A stretch of DNA of 33,384 nucleotides from contig CAYVVD010000027.1 in assembly GCA_964454975.1 (NCBI GenBank), positions 1-33,384 on the forward strand, read 5' to 3'. The notes beneath the pieces were generated by a model. It was not told the origin of the DNA and did no database searches. It saw only the letters and a list, made by a program, of their open reading frames with translations. Origin of the DNA: CAYVVD01 sp964454975 (GTDB taxonomy: Bacteria; Bacteroidota; Ignavibacteria; Kapaibacteriales; UBA2268). The position numbers and the translations under genes are program-made. Numbering within the stretch: position 1 is the first letter of the stretch; every line of letters begins with the position of its first letter. Below are positions 8,477-16,170 of this stretch, in pieces.

Positions 8477-9022
8477 GTGGATGTAAATTTGAAGAGCCTC
8501 GAAAAATATATAGATAAGCATAAAGAAAGGATATGCAACGAATGGTTTAATGCCATTGTTGGTTCTTATCCGGAGGAATCTGCAAAATACCTGCTCAAAT
8601 CAGGAAAGCAGTTTGGCAACCCGGTTGGACACACGGCTTCAAGCGAAGTACACGCTTTTATTGATGCTCTTTTCAAAGACGACCCCAAATCACTTGCTCT
8701 AAAACTTGAAAATTTTATCAGGATTAGGGCAGTTCAGGAGATTCCTCCTGATGAGAGCCTGAAGTTCTTATATGTGATTAAGAATATTATTGATACTGAT
8801 ATTTCCAAATCAGGTGAAAAATTTAGCAATAAGGAAGTGCACAGGCTATATTCTAAGATTGACGAATGTGCCTTGCATTGCTTTAGCATTTACCTTGATG
8901 ACAGGCTAAAGCTTGCCGAGATGCGTGCAGGCCAGACTAATAAGATTTTTGGAAGGATGGTCGAAAGGCTGAACCAGAAGTATGAATCTATGAACAAAAA
9001 GAATGGCGGTTTGCAAAAGTGA
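8477..9022 (+). CDS. RsbRD N-terminal-domain protein
   Basis: This 181-residue soluble helical protein resembles the RsbT co-antagonist RsbRD N-terminal domain: an early segment with NEWFNAIVGSYPEES, then SEVHAFIDALF and an IRIRAVQEIPPDESLKFL core. The C-terminal STAS domain of true RsbR proteins is absent. From memory, such stand-alone domains occur near dsrM in other dsr-bearing genomes, possibly as sensors. The start codon is uncertain: GTG at 8477 is used here, TTG at 8489 is possible, and no strong ribosome site is present for either. The 3' end overlaps the next gene by GTGA, so the two are probably translationally coupled. Confidence 0.75.
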   Translation: MDVNLKSLEKYIDKHKERICNEWFNAIVGSYPEESAKYLLKSGKQFGNPVGHTASSEVHAFIDALFKDDPKSLALKLENFIRIRAVQEIPPDESLKFLYVIKNIIDTDISKSGEKFSNKEVHRLYSKIDECALHCFSIYLDDRLKLAEMRAGQTNKIFGRMVERLNQKYESMNKKNGGLQK

Positions 9023-10302
9023 ACGGGAAGGGAAACATAAAGTTTGCTGAAGTACTGATTTTACTCACTATATTTGCCGTGACCAACCTGCTGAGCTATT
9101 CATTCCAGGAACGTATTCAATTAAATAACGGGCAGGGATTTGACGGTAGATACTATTACGAAGTAGCAGAGCAATCTGCAGACAATTCAATGCTTGAATC
9201 GCACGCCCCATTTGTTTACCGTTTTGGCACGCCAATGACTGTGGCATTATTATCACCCGGTGATCTTGATGCAGGCTTTTTCTGGTTTAACCTGGCAGGA
9301 AATACATTTATTGTTATTTTGCTCTGTATTTTTCTTTCGCTGTTTATAAATAGCATGTGGATGCGTGTCCTGCTTGTTTCTCTGTATATAACAATGTGGC
9401 ATGCTCCTTCCCGGTTGCTTCATTACTACCCGGTGCATGTTGATCATTGGGCGATAGTTTTCCTGCTGCTTGGCCTCATTCTTGTGCACCTTGTTCACAA
9501 ATACAAACAGGACAGCCAGATTTACTTGCTTGCAGTACTCGTGTTTGTAGGTGTGTTTTTCCGCGAGATTGTTTTTGCAATAGCTATAATATTACTGTTT
9601 GTCGATAATCCGGTAAAATTTGAGACAAAACCTAAATTTAGTTTCACTGGTATTAAAATTCCAAATTTTAAATTTTTCATCCCACTGATTGCGGGTATAA
9701 CCGGACTATTGATTATCCAGGCCATCTCAACCCAGACAAATGACTATTCATTCTTTTATAATGCTGCCAAATGGGCTTTCCGCAAACCACTGCCTGTCTA
9801 TATGGCAGCCTGGTGTGTGGCATACGGCCCGGTGTTATTTATAATGCTTTATAACTGGAGGGTATCGCTTAAATTCTTAGGAGAACGGCAGCACCTGCTT
9901 ATGTATTTCTTAATGATAATGGTTCTTGCACAAATTGGCGGGACTGATACATTGAGATTTGCATTTTGGGGCATGCCTGTGGTTTACCTTTTAATTGGAA
10001 TGGCAATAGAGGCCGAATGGCCATTATATAAATCAGTTTCGCTTATTGCGTTTTTTGTATTGCTCCAGGTTCTTGCGCAGAGATTATTTTGGGTAATCCC
10101 CCAATTCCCGTCTGATTATGGGCAGGTTTTCCCGTTTATCACTTACTGGTCGAATGAGTTCCATACCTGGGATTTGTGGCCAACCCATGGTGATAAGTTT
10201 GTGAATGCTGTGTTGTTCGCACAGTATATACTTGTAGGCGCTATAATTATAATCTGGCTTAATGCAAGAGAACGAAAGTTAAATCTTAGCAATGGTAAAT
10301 AG
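9019..10302 (+). CDS. Polytopic inner-membrane protein, GT-C-like, unknown function
   Basis: This 427-residue protein has about ten membrane segments and starts with a GTG that overlaps the previous stop (GTGA). A first periplasmic loop with GQGFDGRYYYEVAE and the segment APFVYRFGTPM resemble membrane glycosyltransferases of the GT-C type or related polyprenol-sugar enzymes. I cannot name a catalytic motif with certainty. It is 29 bases from dsrM, inside the dsr locus, which is unusual company for a glycosyltransferase. A role in modifying or assembling the periplasmic part of the complex is possible, but nothing in the sequence shows it. Confidence 0.7.
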   Translation: MNGKGNIKFAEVLILLTIFAVTNLLSYSFQERIQLNNGQGFDGRYYYEVAEQSADNSMLESHAPFVYRFGTPMTVALLSPGDLDAGFFWFNLAGNTFIVILLCIFLSLFINSMWMRVLLVSLYITMWHAPSRLLHYYPVHVDHWAIVFLLLGLILVHLVHKYKQDSQIYLLAVLVFVGVFFREIVFAIAIILLFVDNPVKFETKPKFSFTGIKIPNFKFFIPLIAGITGLLIIQAISTQTNDYSFFYNAAKWAFRKPLPVYMAAWCVAYGPVLFIMLYNWRVSLKFLGERQHLLMYFLMIMVLAQIGGTDTLRFAFWGMPVVYLLIGMAIEAEWPLYKSVSLIAFFVLLQVLAQRLFWVIPQFPSDYGQVFPFITYWSNEFHTWDLWPTHGDKFVNAVLFAQYILVGAIIIIWLNARERKLNLSNGK

Positions 10303-10331
10303 TTTTTTATTATAAATATCTGAGGTAAAAA

Positions 10332-11333
10332 ATGGGCGTATTGGTTTCACTATTGGCGGTGGCTGCGCTCATACTGATTGGCTCCCTCGGAGCACAGGCC
10401 CCATACATATTCGGGGTGATAATCCCCTATATTGCCATTGCGGCCTTCATAATCGGTATTATTGTTCGTATAGTTAAGTGGGCTTCCTCTCCGGTTCCCT
10501 TCAGGATTACGACAACATGCGGCCAGCAGAAGTCCCTCAGCTTTATCCGGCAAAATAAGCTGGACAGTCCTTTCACGAGGTTCCAGGTTTTCCTTAGGAT
10601 GGCGCTTGAAGTTATGACATTCAGGTCACTTTTCAGGAATACCACGGCGGACATCAAGGACGGGCCTAAGCTGACTTATACCGCCAACAAATGGTTATGG
10701 CTCTTTAGCATCATATTCCACTACTCATTCCTTGTAGTGGTACTTAGGCATTTCAGGATTTTTACGGAACCGGCTCCCTGGTTTGTAGCGCCAATCGAAG
10801 TATTGGACGGTTTCTTCCAGGTTGGGGTTCCGATTATATTTCTCACAACTGCAGGAATAACTGTAGGCGTGCTTTACCTGCTTGCAAGGCGATTCTTTGA
10901 TGGTCAGGTAAGGTACATCTCTTTAAGTTCAGACTATTTCCCGCTTTTGCTCATACTATCTATTGCTGTTACAGGAATCATGATGAGGCACTTTACAAAA
11001 GTTGACCTTGTTCCTGTCAAGGAAATGGTATCAGGATTGTTTGCTTTTGCACCGATTGTACCGGAAGGTGTAGGAGTGCTTGCATTTATTCATTTATTCC
11101 TTGTATGCGCCCTGCTGGCTTACTTCCCCATGAGTAAACTGGTTCATGCACCGGGTGTATTTATGTCGCCAACACGTGTGCTACCTAACAACAACAGGGC
11201 TGAGAGGCATGTTAATCCGTGGAATCCTGACGTGGAAGTACACACCTACGAGGAATATGAAGAAGAATTCAGGGATTTGATGAAATCTGTTGACCTGCCT
11301 TTGGAAAAAGAGGAGGGTGAAAATGTCAAATAA
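10332..11333 (+). CDS. dsrM: DsrM: membrane cytochrome b subunit of DsrMKJOP
   Basis: This 333-residue integral membrane protein has about six membrane segments. It matches DsrM through the cytoplasmic loop SSPVPFRITTTCGQQKSL and through histidine-rich helices (FHYSFLVVVLRHF, IMMRHFTKVD, FIHLFLVC, LVHAPG) that provide heme b ligands. It oxidizes or reduces menaquinone and passes electrons to DsrK on the cytoplasmic side. TGAGGTAAAAA precedes the ATG. Its last codons contain AGGAGG, the ribosome site of dsrK, which begins 11 bases before the dsrM stop. It heads the contiguous dsrMKJOP operon. Confidence 0.95.
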   Translation: MGVLVSLLAVAALILIGSLGAQAPYIFGVIIPYIAIAAFIIGIIVRIVKWASSPVPFRITTTCGQQKSLSFIRQNKLDSPFTRFQVFLRMALEVMTFRSLFRNTTADIKDGPKLTYTANKWLWLFSIIFHYSFLVVVLRHFRIFTEPAPWFVAPIEVLDGFFQVGVPIIFLTTAGITVGVLYLLARRFFDGQVRYISLSSDYFPLLLILSIAVTGIMMRHFTKVDLVPVKEMVSGLFAFAPIVPEGVGVLAFIHLFLVCALLAYFPMSKLVHAPGVFMSPTRVLPNNNRAERHVNPWNPDVEVHTYEEYEEEFRDLMKSVDLPLEKEEGENVK

Positions 11334-12948
11334 ACTAAAACCAATGGAACTTGCACAAACAATCGGGTATAATGTCCCCGGTAAAGGCTGGACGGACATC
11401 CCGGTTGAAATGAAGCAGGGAACATATAATCATGCTGCCGTGCCTGACAGCGTAAAATATGTCGGACAGGCAAATCCCCGGAAATGGCAGCCCTACGAGG
11501 AAGATTGGAAACTACCCGAAAACTGGAAAGAGATAATATTTGAAGGAATGAGGGAAAGACTCGATAAATTCCGTTCTCTTAAGTTATTTATGGATATATG
11601 CGTTCGCTGCGGTGCATGTGCAGATAAATGCCACTTCTACCTGGGTTCAGGCGACCCGAAAAACATGCCTGTCCTTCGCGCTGAACTTCTCCGCTCGGTT
11701 TACAGGCGGGATTTTACAATGGCAGGCAAGCTGATGGGCAAGATGGTCGGCGCTCGCGAACTTACTATTGATGTGCTTAAAGAGTGGTTCTACTACTTCT
11801 ATCAATGCACTCAATGCCGCAGGTGCTCTGTGTTCTGTCCCTTTGGTATTGACACCGCCGAAATCACATTTCTTACTCGTGAGTTGATGAATCTGATTGG
11901 CGTTAACATTGACTGGGTGATGACTCCTGTTGCAAATTCATACAGGACAGGTAACCACCTTGGTATCCAGCCTCATGGATTCGTTGACAGTATTGAATTT
12001 GCTGTTGACGACCTTGAAGAAATTACAGGAATCAAGGTCAATGCTCCAATCAACGAAAAAGGCCACGAGGTGCTGTTTGTAACACCATCAGCCGATTACT
12101 TCGGCGAGCCGCACTACTTTACCCTGCTTGGCTATCTTGCATTGTTCCATGAAATCGGGCTGGACTACACATGGTCAACTTATGCATCTGAAGGTGGAAA
12201 CTTTGGTTCATTTGTATCGCATGACCTGATGAAACGACTTAACAATAAGATTTACGCCGAAGCAAAGCGACTTGGCGTAAAGTGGATACTCGGCGGCGAG
12301 TGCGGCCACATGTGGCGGGTGCTGCATCAATACATGGATACAATGAATGGGCCGGCTGATTTTTTGCGGGTACCAAAATCATCAATAACAGGAACAGTTT
12401 TCGACAACGCCAAATCAACAAAAATGGTGCATATCACAGAGTTTACAGCGGATTTGATTAAGAACGGCAAGTTGAAACTGGACCCAAGCAGGAACAATCA
12501 CTGGAATGCAACTTTCCACGATTCCTGCAATCCCTCGCGGGGAATGGGCTTGCTCGAGGAACCCCGCTATGTAATACGAAACGTGATGAACAAATTCACT
12601 GATATGCCGGAAAATACAATTCGTGAGCAAACATTCTGCTGCGGAAGCGGCTCGGGCCTCGGAACCGAGGAAAACCTCGAGATGAGAATGAGGGGAGGAC
12701 TGCCTCGCGCGAACGCAGTAAAATATGTTCAGGAAAAGAATGATGTAAACATACTGCTTTGCATCTGCGCTATTGACAAAGCCACTCTGCCGGGACTGAT
12801 GGACTATTGGGTGCCGGGTATGGAAGTTGGCGGTGTACATGAAATGGTTGGCAATGCACTTGTTATGAAGGGCGAGAAAGAGCGCGAAGTTGATATGCGC
12901 GGCCAGCCTCTTGATTCAAATGAGGAGAAAGAAGAAAATGAACGGTAA
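11323..12948 (+). CDS. dsrK: DsrK: catalytic iron-sulfur subunit of DsrMKJOP
   Basis: This 541-residue cytoplasmic protein starts at the ATG overlapping the dsrM end. Two 4Fe-4S motifs are visible (C93, C96, C99, C103; C162, C165, C168, C172). The CCG domain has HDSC (C402) and FCCGSGSG (C439, C440). The last part reads C480-I-C482-A-I-D485, where the paralog at 4935 has CXXC. DsrK is the proposed site of DsrC trisulfide reduction (or DsrC persulfide handling in oxidizers), with electrons exchanged through DsrM. Whether D485 is normal for the canonical DsrK family or a loss cannot be settled here. The C-terminal tail (NEEKEENER) is encoded by the ribosome site of dsrJ. Confidence 0.95.
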   Translation: MSNKLKPMELAQTIGYNVPGKGWTDIPVEMKQGTYNHAAVPDSVKYVGQANPRKWQPYEEDWKLPENWKEIIFEGMRERLDKFRSLKLFMDICVRCGACADKCHFYLGSGDPKNMPVLRAELLRSVYRRDFTMAGKLMGKMVGARELTIDVLKEWFYYFYQCTQCRRCSVFCPFGIDTAEITFLTRELMNLIGVNIDWVMTPVANSYRTGNHLGIQPHGFVDSIEFAVDDLEEITGIKVNAPINEKGHEVLFVTPSADYFGEPHYFTLLGYLALFHEIGLDYTWSTYASEGGNFGSFVSHDLMKRLNNKIYAEAKRLGVKWILGGECGHMWRVLHQYMDTMNGPADFLRVPKSSITGTVFDNAKSTKMVHITEFTADLIKNGKLKLDPSRNNHWNATFHDSCNPSRGMGLLEEPRYVIRNVMNKFTDMPENTIREQTFCCGSGSGLGTEENLEMRMRGGLPRANAVKYVQEKNDVNILLCICAIDKATLPGLMDYWVPGMEVGGVHEMVGNALVMKGEKEREVDMRGQPLDSNEEKEENER

Positions 12949-13315
12949 AGTTATTCTCGGAATATTAATATTCCTCCTGCTTGCCTCATCTCCTTTCTGG
13001 CTCAATATGTCAGGCGGGGATGCTCATAACGTTCCGGATCTTGTCTATCCGGAAGGCGAGGAATTTTGTATTAAGGACAAAGACTACATGAGGGCGTACC
13101 ACATGGATATGCTTGACGAATGGCGCGACCTGGTTGTCAGGGGCAATGCAAGGTTTATAGAGGTTAACGGTAAGAAATACGAAATGAGCCTTAGCAAAAC
13201 ATGTATGGATTGCCACAGCAACAAAGCTGATTTTTGCGACCAGTGCCACGATTACCTCGAAGTTCACCCTTATTGCTGGGAATGCCACGTGGAACCCGGG
13301 GAGGTAAAGCCATGA
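12938..13315 (+). CDS. dsrJ: DsrJ: triheme periplasmic cytochrome c of DsrMKJOP
   Basis: This 125-residue protein has an N-terminal hydrophobic signal anchor (residues 5-22) and exactly three heme-binding motifs: CMDCH, CDQCH and CWECH. Cys44 in EEFCIKDKDYMRAYH lies near the position (about 46) where Allochromatium DsrJ has the Cys ligand of its unusual His/Cys heme. The ATG overlaps the dsrK stop by 11 bases and has GAGGAG upstream; a longer in-frame start inside dsrK is rejected for lack of a signal sequence and ribosome site. DsrJ is the periplasmic electron or sulfur exchange subunit. It overlaps dsrO by ATGA. Confidence 0.95.
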   Translation: MNGKVILGILIFLLLASSPFWLNMSGGDAHNVPDLVYPEGEEFCIKDKDYMRAYHMDMLDEWRDLVVRGNARFIEVNGKKYEMSLSKTCMDCHSNKADFCDQCHDYLEVHPYCWECHVEPGEVKP

Positions 13316-14058
13316 ACAGGAGAAAATTCATTGGTATGCTTGGAAGTGCGGTAGCAATCGGGTTTGTTGGCAAAACTGCTGTTGATGCTATAGCATCGAA
13401 CGGAAACAAAAGCAAAATTCGCTGGGCTATGGCAGTTGACCTGAAAAAGTGTGCAGAAAATAATGTATTCCAAAAGTGCATTGATGCCTGCCACGACTAC
13501 CACAACGTGCCTGAAATACCGAATAAAATGCACGAAATTAAGTGGATCTGGAAGGAAGATTACCGCCGTGCATTTATTGAGCAGGAGAACGAACACCTGC
13601 CAAAAGATTATGCAGAGAGGTCGGTGCTGCTTTTCTGCAACCACTGCGACAATCCACCCTGCACACATGTATGCCCAACAGAGGCTACATGGAAGCGCGA
13701 AGAGGACGGGATCGTGATGATGGACTGGCACAGGTGCATTGGCTGCCGTTATTGCGTAGCAGCATGCCCTTATGGATCGCGTAGTTTCAACTGGATTGAG
13801 CCGAGGAAGTACCTGGGTAAGATTAATATTGAGTTCCCGACACGTACAAAGGGTGTCGTTGAGAAATGTACATTCTGCGCTGAACTTATATCACATGGCA
13901 AAATGCCGAAGTGTGTTGAAGTGTGCGACGATATGGAGCTTGTATTTGGTAATCTTAATGATAAAAACTCTGAAATTAACAGTGTCCTGCGCGAACGCTA
14001 TTCAATACGCAGGAAGCCCGAATTGGGCACTCAACCGGAAGTATATTATTTAATCTAA
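13312..14058 (+). CDS. dsrO: DsrO: periplasmic ferredoxin-like iron-sulfur subunit with Tat signal
   Basis: This 248-residue protein begins with a twin-arginine signal (MNRRKFIGMLGSAVA), which fits export of a prefolded iron-sulfur protein. Cysteine groups follow: C...C...CH around residues 45-62, CNHCDNPPCTHVCP, CIGCRYCVAACP, and CTFCAELI...CVEVC. These match the NrfC/DmsB-type subunit of DsrMKJOP. It connects DsrJ hemes with the quinone site in DsrP. The start is the ATG overlapping dsrJ; longer in-frame starts would bury the Tat signal. The next gene follows after 12 bases. Confidence 0.95.
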   Translation: MNRRKFIGMLGSAVAIGFVGKTAVDAIASNGNKSKIRWAMAVDLKKCAENNVFQKCIDACHDYHNVPEIPNKMHEIKWIWKEDYRRAFIEQENEHLPKDYAERSVLLFCNHCDNPPCTHVCPTEATWKREEDGIVMMDWHRCIGCRYCVAACPYGSRSFNWIEPRKYLGKINIEFPTRTKGVVEKCTFCAELISHGKMPKCVEVCDDMELVFGNLNDKNSEINSVLRERYSIRRKPELGTQPEVYYLI

Positions 14059-14070
14059 GAGGTGGAATAA

Positions 14071-15228
14071 ATGTTAGAAAAAGCCTTTCAGGGTAGCAGG
14101 AACTACTGGTTGTGGATAATATTCCTGCTTGTTCTGGTTGGGATAGGCACAGGCTTCTATATCTACCAGTTCAACGAAGGGTTGGGTGTGACCGGGCTTA
14201 GCCGCGACGTAACCTGGGGATTTTACATCGCCCAGTTTACATTCCTTGTTGGTGTTGCGGCATCAGCTGTAATGGTCGTCCTGCCCTACTACCTGCACAA
14301 CTACAAAGCATTCGGAAAAATAACAATCCTGGGTGAATTTCTTGCTATTGGCTCGGTGCTGATGTGCATGACTTTCATCTTCGTGGACATGGGCCAGCCG
14401 CTCAGGATAATGAATGTATTTCTCCATCCCAGCCCAAACTCAATGATGTTCTGGGACTCAGTCTCGCTTTTTGGCTATTTAGTATTAAATGTAATAATCA
14501 GCCGCGTTGTGATGAACGCGGAACATAATGACATAGCACCGCCCAAGTGGATAAAACCGGTAATTATTTTCTCGGTTCCCTGGGCTGTGTCCATTCACAC
14601 AGTTACAGCGTTCTTGTACTCAGGCCTTGCTGCACGTCCGTTCTGGATGTCGGCAATCATGGCGCCGCGTTTTTTGGCAACTGCCTTTGCTGCCGGCCCG
14701 GCTTTATTGATTTTACTATGCGTCCTTCTATCAAAGGTAACGCGATTTAACGCGGGCGAAGAGCCGCTTAAAAAGCTGGCATTGATTGTTACTTATGCTA
14801 TGATTCTAAACATATTCTTCCTGCTTCTCGAGCTATTCACGGCTCTTTACAGCGGAATACACCACCACGCCTTACCGTTCCAGTTCATGTATTTCGGGCT
14901 GGAGGGCAATACAACTCTTGTTCCGTGGATGTGGACCTCAATCATAATGGCAGCGGGTTCGCTTTTGATATTGCTTAATCCCCGACTGCGTGAAAACCAC
15001 ACAGCCTTGATTTGGGCGTCCATCTTCGTGTTCCTTTCGATATGGATTGACAAGGGTCTTGGCCTCATCGTAGCAGGGTTTACACCTACGCCTCTTGGGG
15101 AAGTCGTAAGCTACTGGCCGACACTCCCGGAGATGATGATATCAATTGGCATCTACGCAATGGGACTATTGGTAATTACCGGGCTGTATAAAATCGCCCT
15201 TTCCGAAAGGAAGCTGGTAGATATTTAG
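14071..15228 (+). CDS. dsrP: DsrP: NrfD/PsrC-type quinone-interacting membrane subunit
   Basis: This 385-residue integral membrane protein has about ten membrane segments and matches the NrfD/PsrC family in its DsrP branch. Recognizable parts are the first helix followed by GLSRDVTWGFYIAQFTFLVGVAASAV, MGQPLRIMNVFLHPSPNSMMFWD, and FSVPWAVSIHTVTAFLYSGLAARPFW. It oxidizes or reduces menaquinone on the periplasmic side together with DsrO. AGAGGTGG precedes the ATG. It is the last gene of the dsr operon; no strong T-tailed terminator follows, but a 28-bp palindrome lies 40 bases downstream. Confidence 0.95.
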   Translation: MLEKAFQGSRNYWLWIIFLLVLVGIGTGFYIYQFNEGLGVTGLSRDVTWGFYIAQFTFLVGVAASAVMVVLPYYLHNYKAFGKITILGEFLAIGSVLMCMTFIFVDMGQPLRIMNVFLHPSPNSMMFWDSVSLFGYLVLNVIISRVVMNAEHNDIAPPKWIKPVIIFSVPWAVSIHTVTAFLYSGLAARPFWMSAIMAPRFLATAFAAGPALLILLCVLLSKVTRFNAGEEPLKKLALIVTYAMILNIFFLLLELFTALYSGIHHHALPFQFMYFGLEGNTTLVPWMWTSIIMAAGSLLILLNPRLRENHTALIWASIFVFLSIWIDKGLGLIVAGFTPTPLGEVVSYWPTLPEMMISIGIYAMGLLVITGLYKIALSERKLVDI

Positions 15229-15267
15229 AAGTGATTATAGTTGACAGTTTACAAATGATGTATTAAT

Positions 15268-15295
15268 GTAGAGACAAGGCATGCCTTGTCTCTAC
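15268..15295. repeat. Perfect 28-bp palindrome, widespread intergenic type
   Basis: GTAGAGACAAGGCA followed by its exact reverse complement, with no spacer. It lies 40 bases after dsrP and just before the DUF4256 remnant. Palindromes beginning GTAGAGAC are, from memory, dispersed in many Bacteroidota and cyanobacterial genomes. It could act as a transcription-ending hairpin for the dsr operon (TTGTTT follows) or be a small mobile or REP-like element. Confidence 0.85.
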
Positions 15296-15314
15296 TTGTT
15301 TAGTAGTAAAATAT

Positions 15315-15536
15315 TTAGGAGCGCTTGGAATTGAGTTGCTTCAAGAAAAACAATACAGGGAACTGCAGAAATTAGATAAATTTGACAGGAAAACGTCGAG
15401 TTGGGTTAAAACACCTGCAGCAATCAGGAATCTCGGGGGCGCTATCTTCTACGACTGCCGTTACGAGCATGTTTTCACATAACACAATAGCGCTGAATCC
15501 TACTATGCCGCCAGGGGCTTCAGGAGTGTTTGCTAA
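15315..15536 (+). pseudogene. DUF4256-like pseudogene, truncated with internal stop
   Basis: Translating the frame of 15321 gives ELLQEKQYRELQKL, FDRKTSSWVKTPAAIRNLGG, FYDCRYEHVFT, a TAA at 15480, then HNSAESYYAARGFR and a stop at 15534. The family (DUF4256, as I recognise it) has a Tyr at the TAA position (VF-YHNGAESYYAARGFR), so one point change made the stop. The N-terminal two thirds are missing, and the frame begins just after the 28-bp palindrome. Function of the family is unknown. Confidence 0.75.
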
Positions 15537-15651
15537 GAGTATGATGTGGAATTTTGAATAGTAAATTACTCGTTATTCTCTATTCGATGTAAGTTGTACA
15601 TCACTCCAAAATCAAATGGCGACCACACGGATGTCCTCTTCGCTGATAAAC

Positions 15652-16052
15652 TCACCCCCAACAGACGTCAACCTGCATAGAATCTGCCGGGATCCTCGGC
15701 AGATTTGACACAACTGACTTACCTTCGTCAGCTTCATAGAACTCAATCATAGCAACTATTTCATTCTCGGTTAGGTGCTTCTTATAGATTGGTACAAGCA
15801 TCTCATAAATCATATCAAAACCGGTTTTTTTATTTCTGTGCGAAATTCCATCCAGAAATCATCATTCCAGTCAGTTCTCAGATTTCTTTTTTGGATTTCT
15901 AACATATTATCAATAGGAACTTCAAATTGTTTTTTGGTTCCCAAAACTTCTATTAACTTCCTGATTTTAACATCAAGAGTGTCTTCTTCAGCAAATAGCA
16001 GGTTTGTAGAAATAATAGCAATGAGCAAGACGATGATTTTGATGTGTTTTAC
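15652..16052 (-). pseudogene. DUF2059-like secreted protein pseudogene with frameshift
   Basis: On the minus strand a hydrophobic leader (IKIIVLLIAIISTNLLFA) is followed by VRKLIEV-type helices and DFWMEFRTEIKK. The frame then stops, but adding one base in the run of seven A (plus-strand T at 15825-15831) restores TGFDMIYEMLVPIYKKHLTENE, then VAMIEFYEADEGK and LPRIPADSMQV up to a TGA at 15652. This matches the DUF2059 family pattern (...IPIYxKHLTexEi...FYe...GK...SMQ). At the expected start, 5 bases after an AAGGAG site, stands a GTA (16052-16050) rather than ATG or GTG. Two lesions favour real decay over a single sequencing error. Confidence 0.75.
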
Positions 16053-16170
16053 TGAAGCTCCTTGTTAGGAAATTTAATCAAATTGAAAATACATTATTAA
16101 AAAGGTATTAAACTACACCTCAGGATTATGCAAGAGGCCATTTATAATTTATCCCTAATTACACACAATA

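Noticed and set aside
12415..12840. Long minus-strand open frame opposite dsrK
   Set aside because: It lies wholly within dsrK, which has clear motifs; the antisense product is Cys/His-rich noise without a start signal.
15775..16068. 97-codon plus-strand open frame
   Set aside because: It is antisense to the DUF2059-like remnant, whose family features are on the minus strand; its own translation is serine-rich and without recognisable features.
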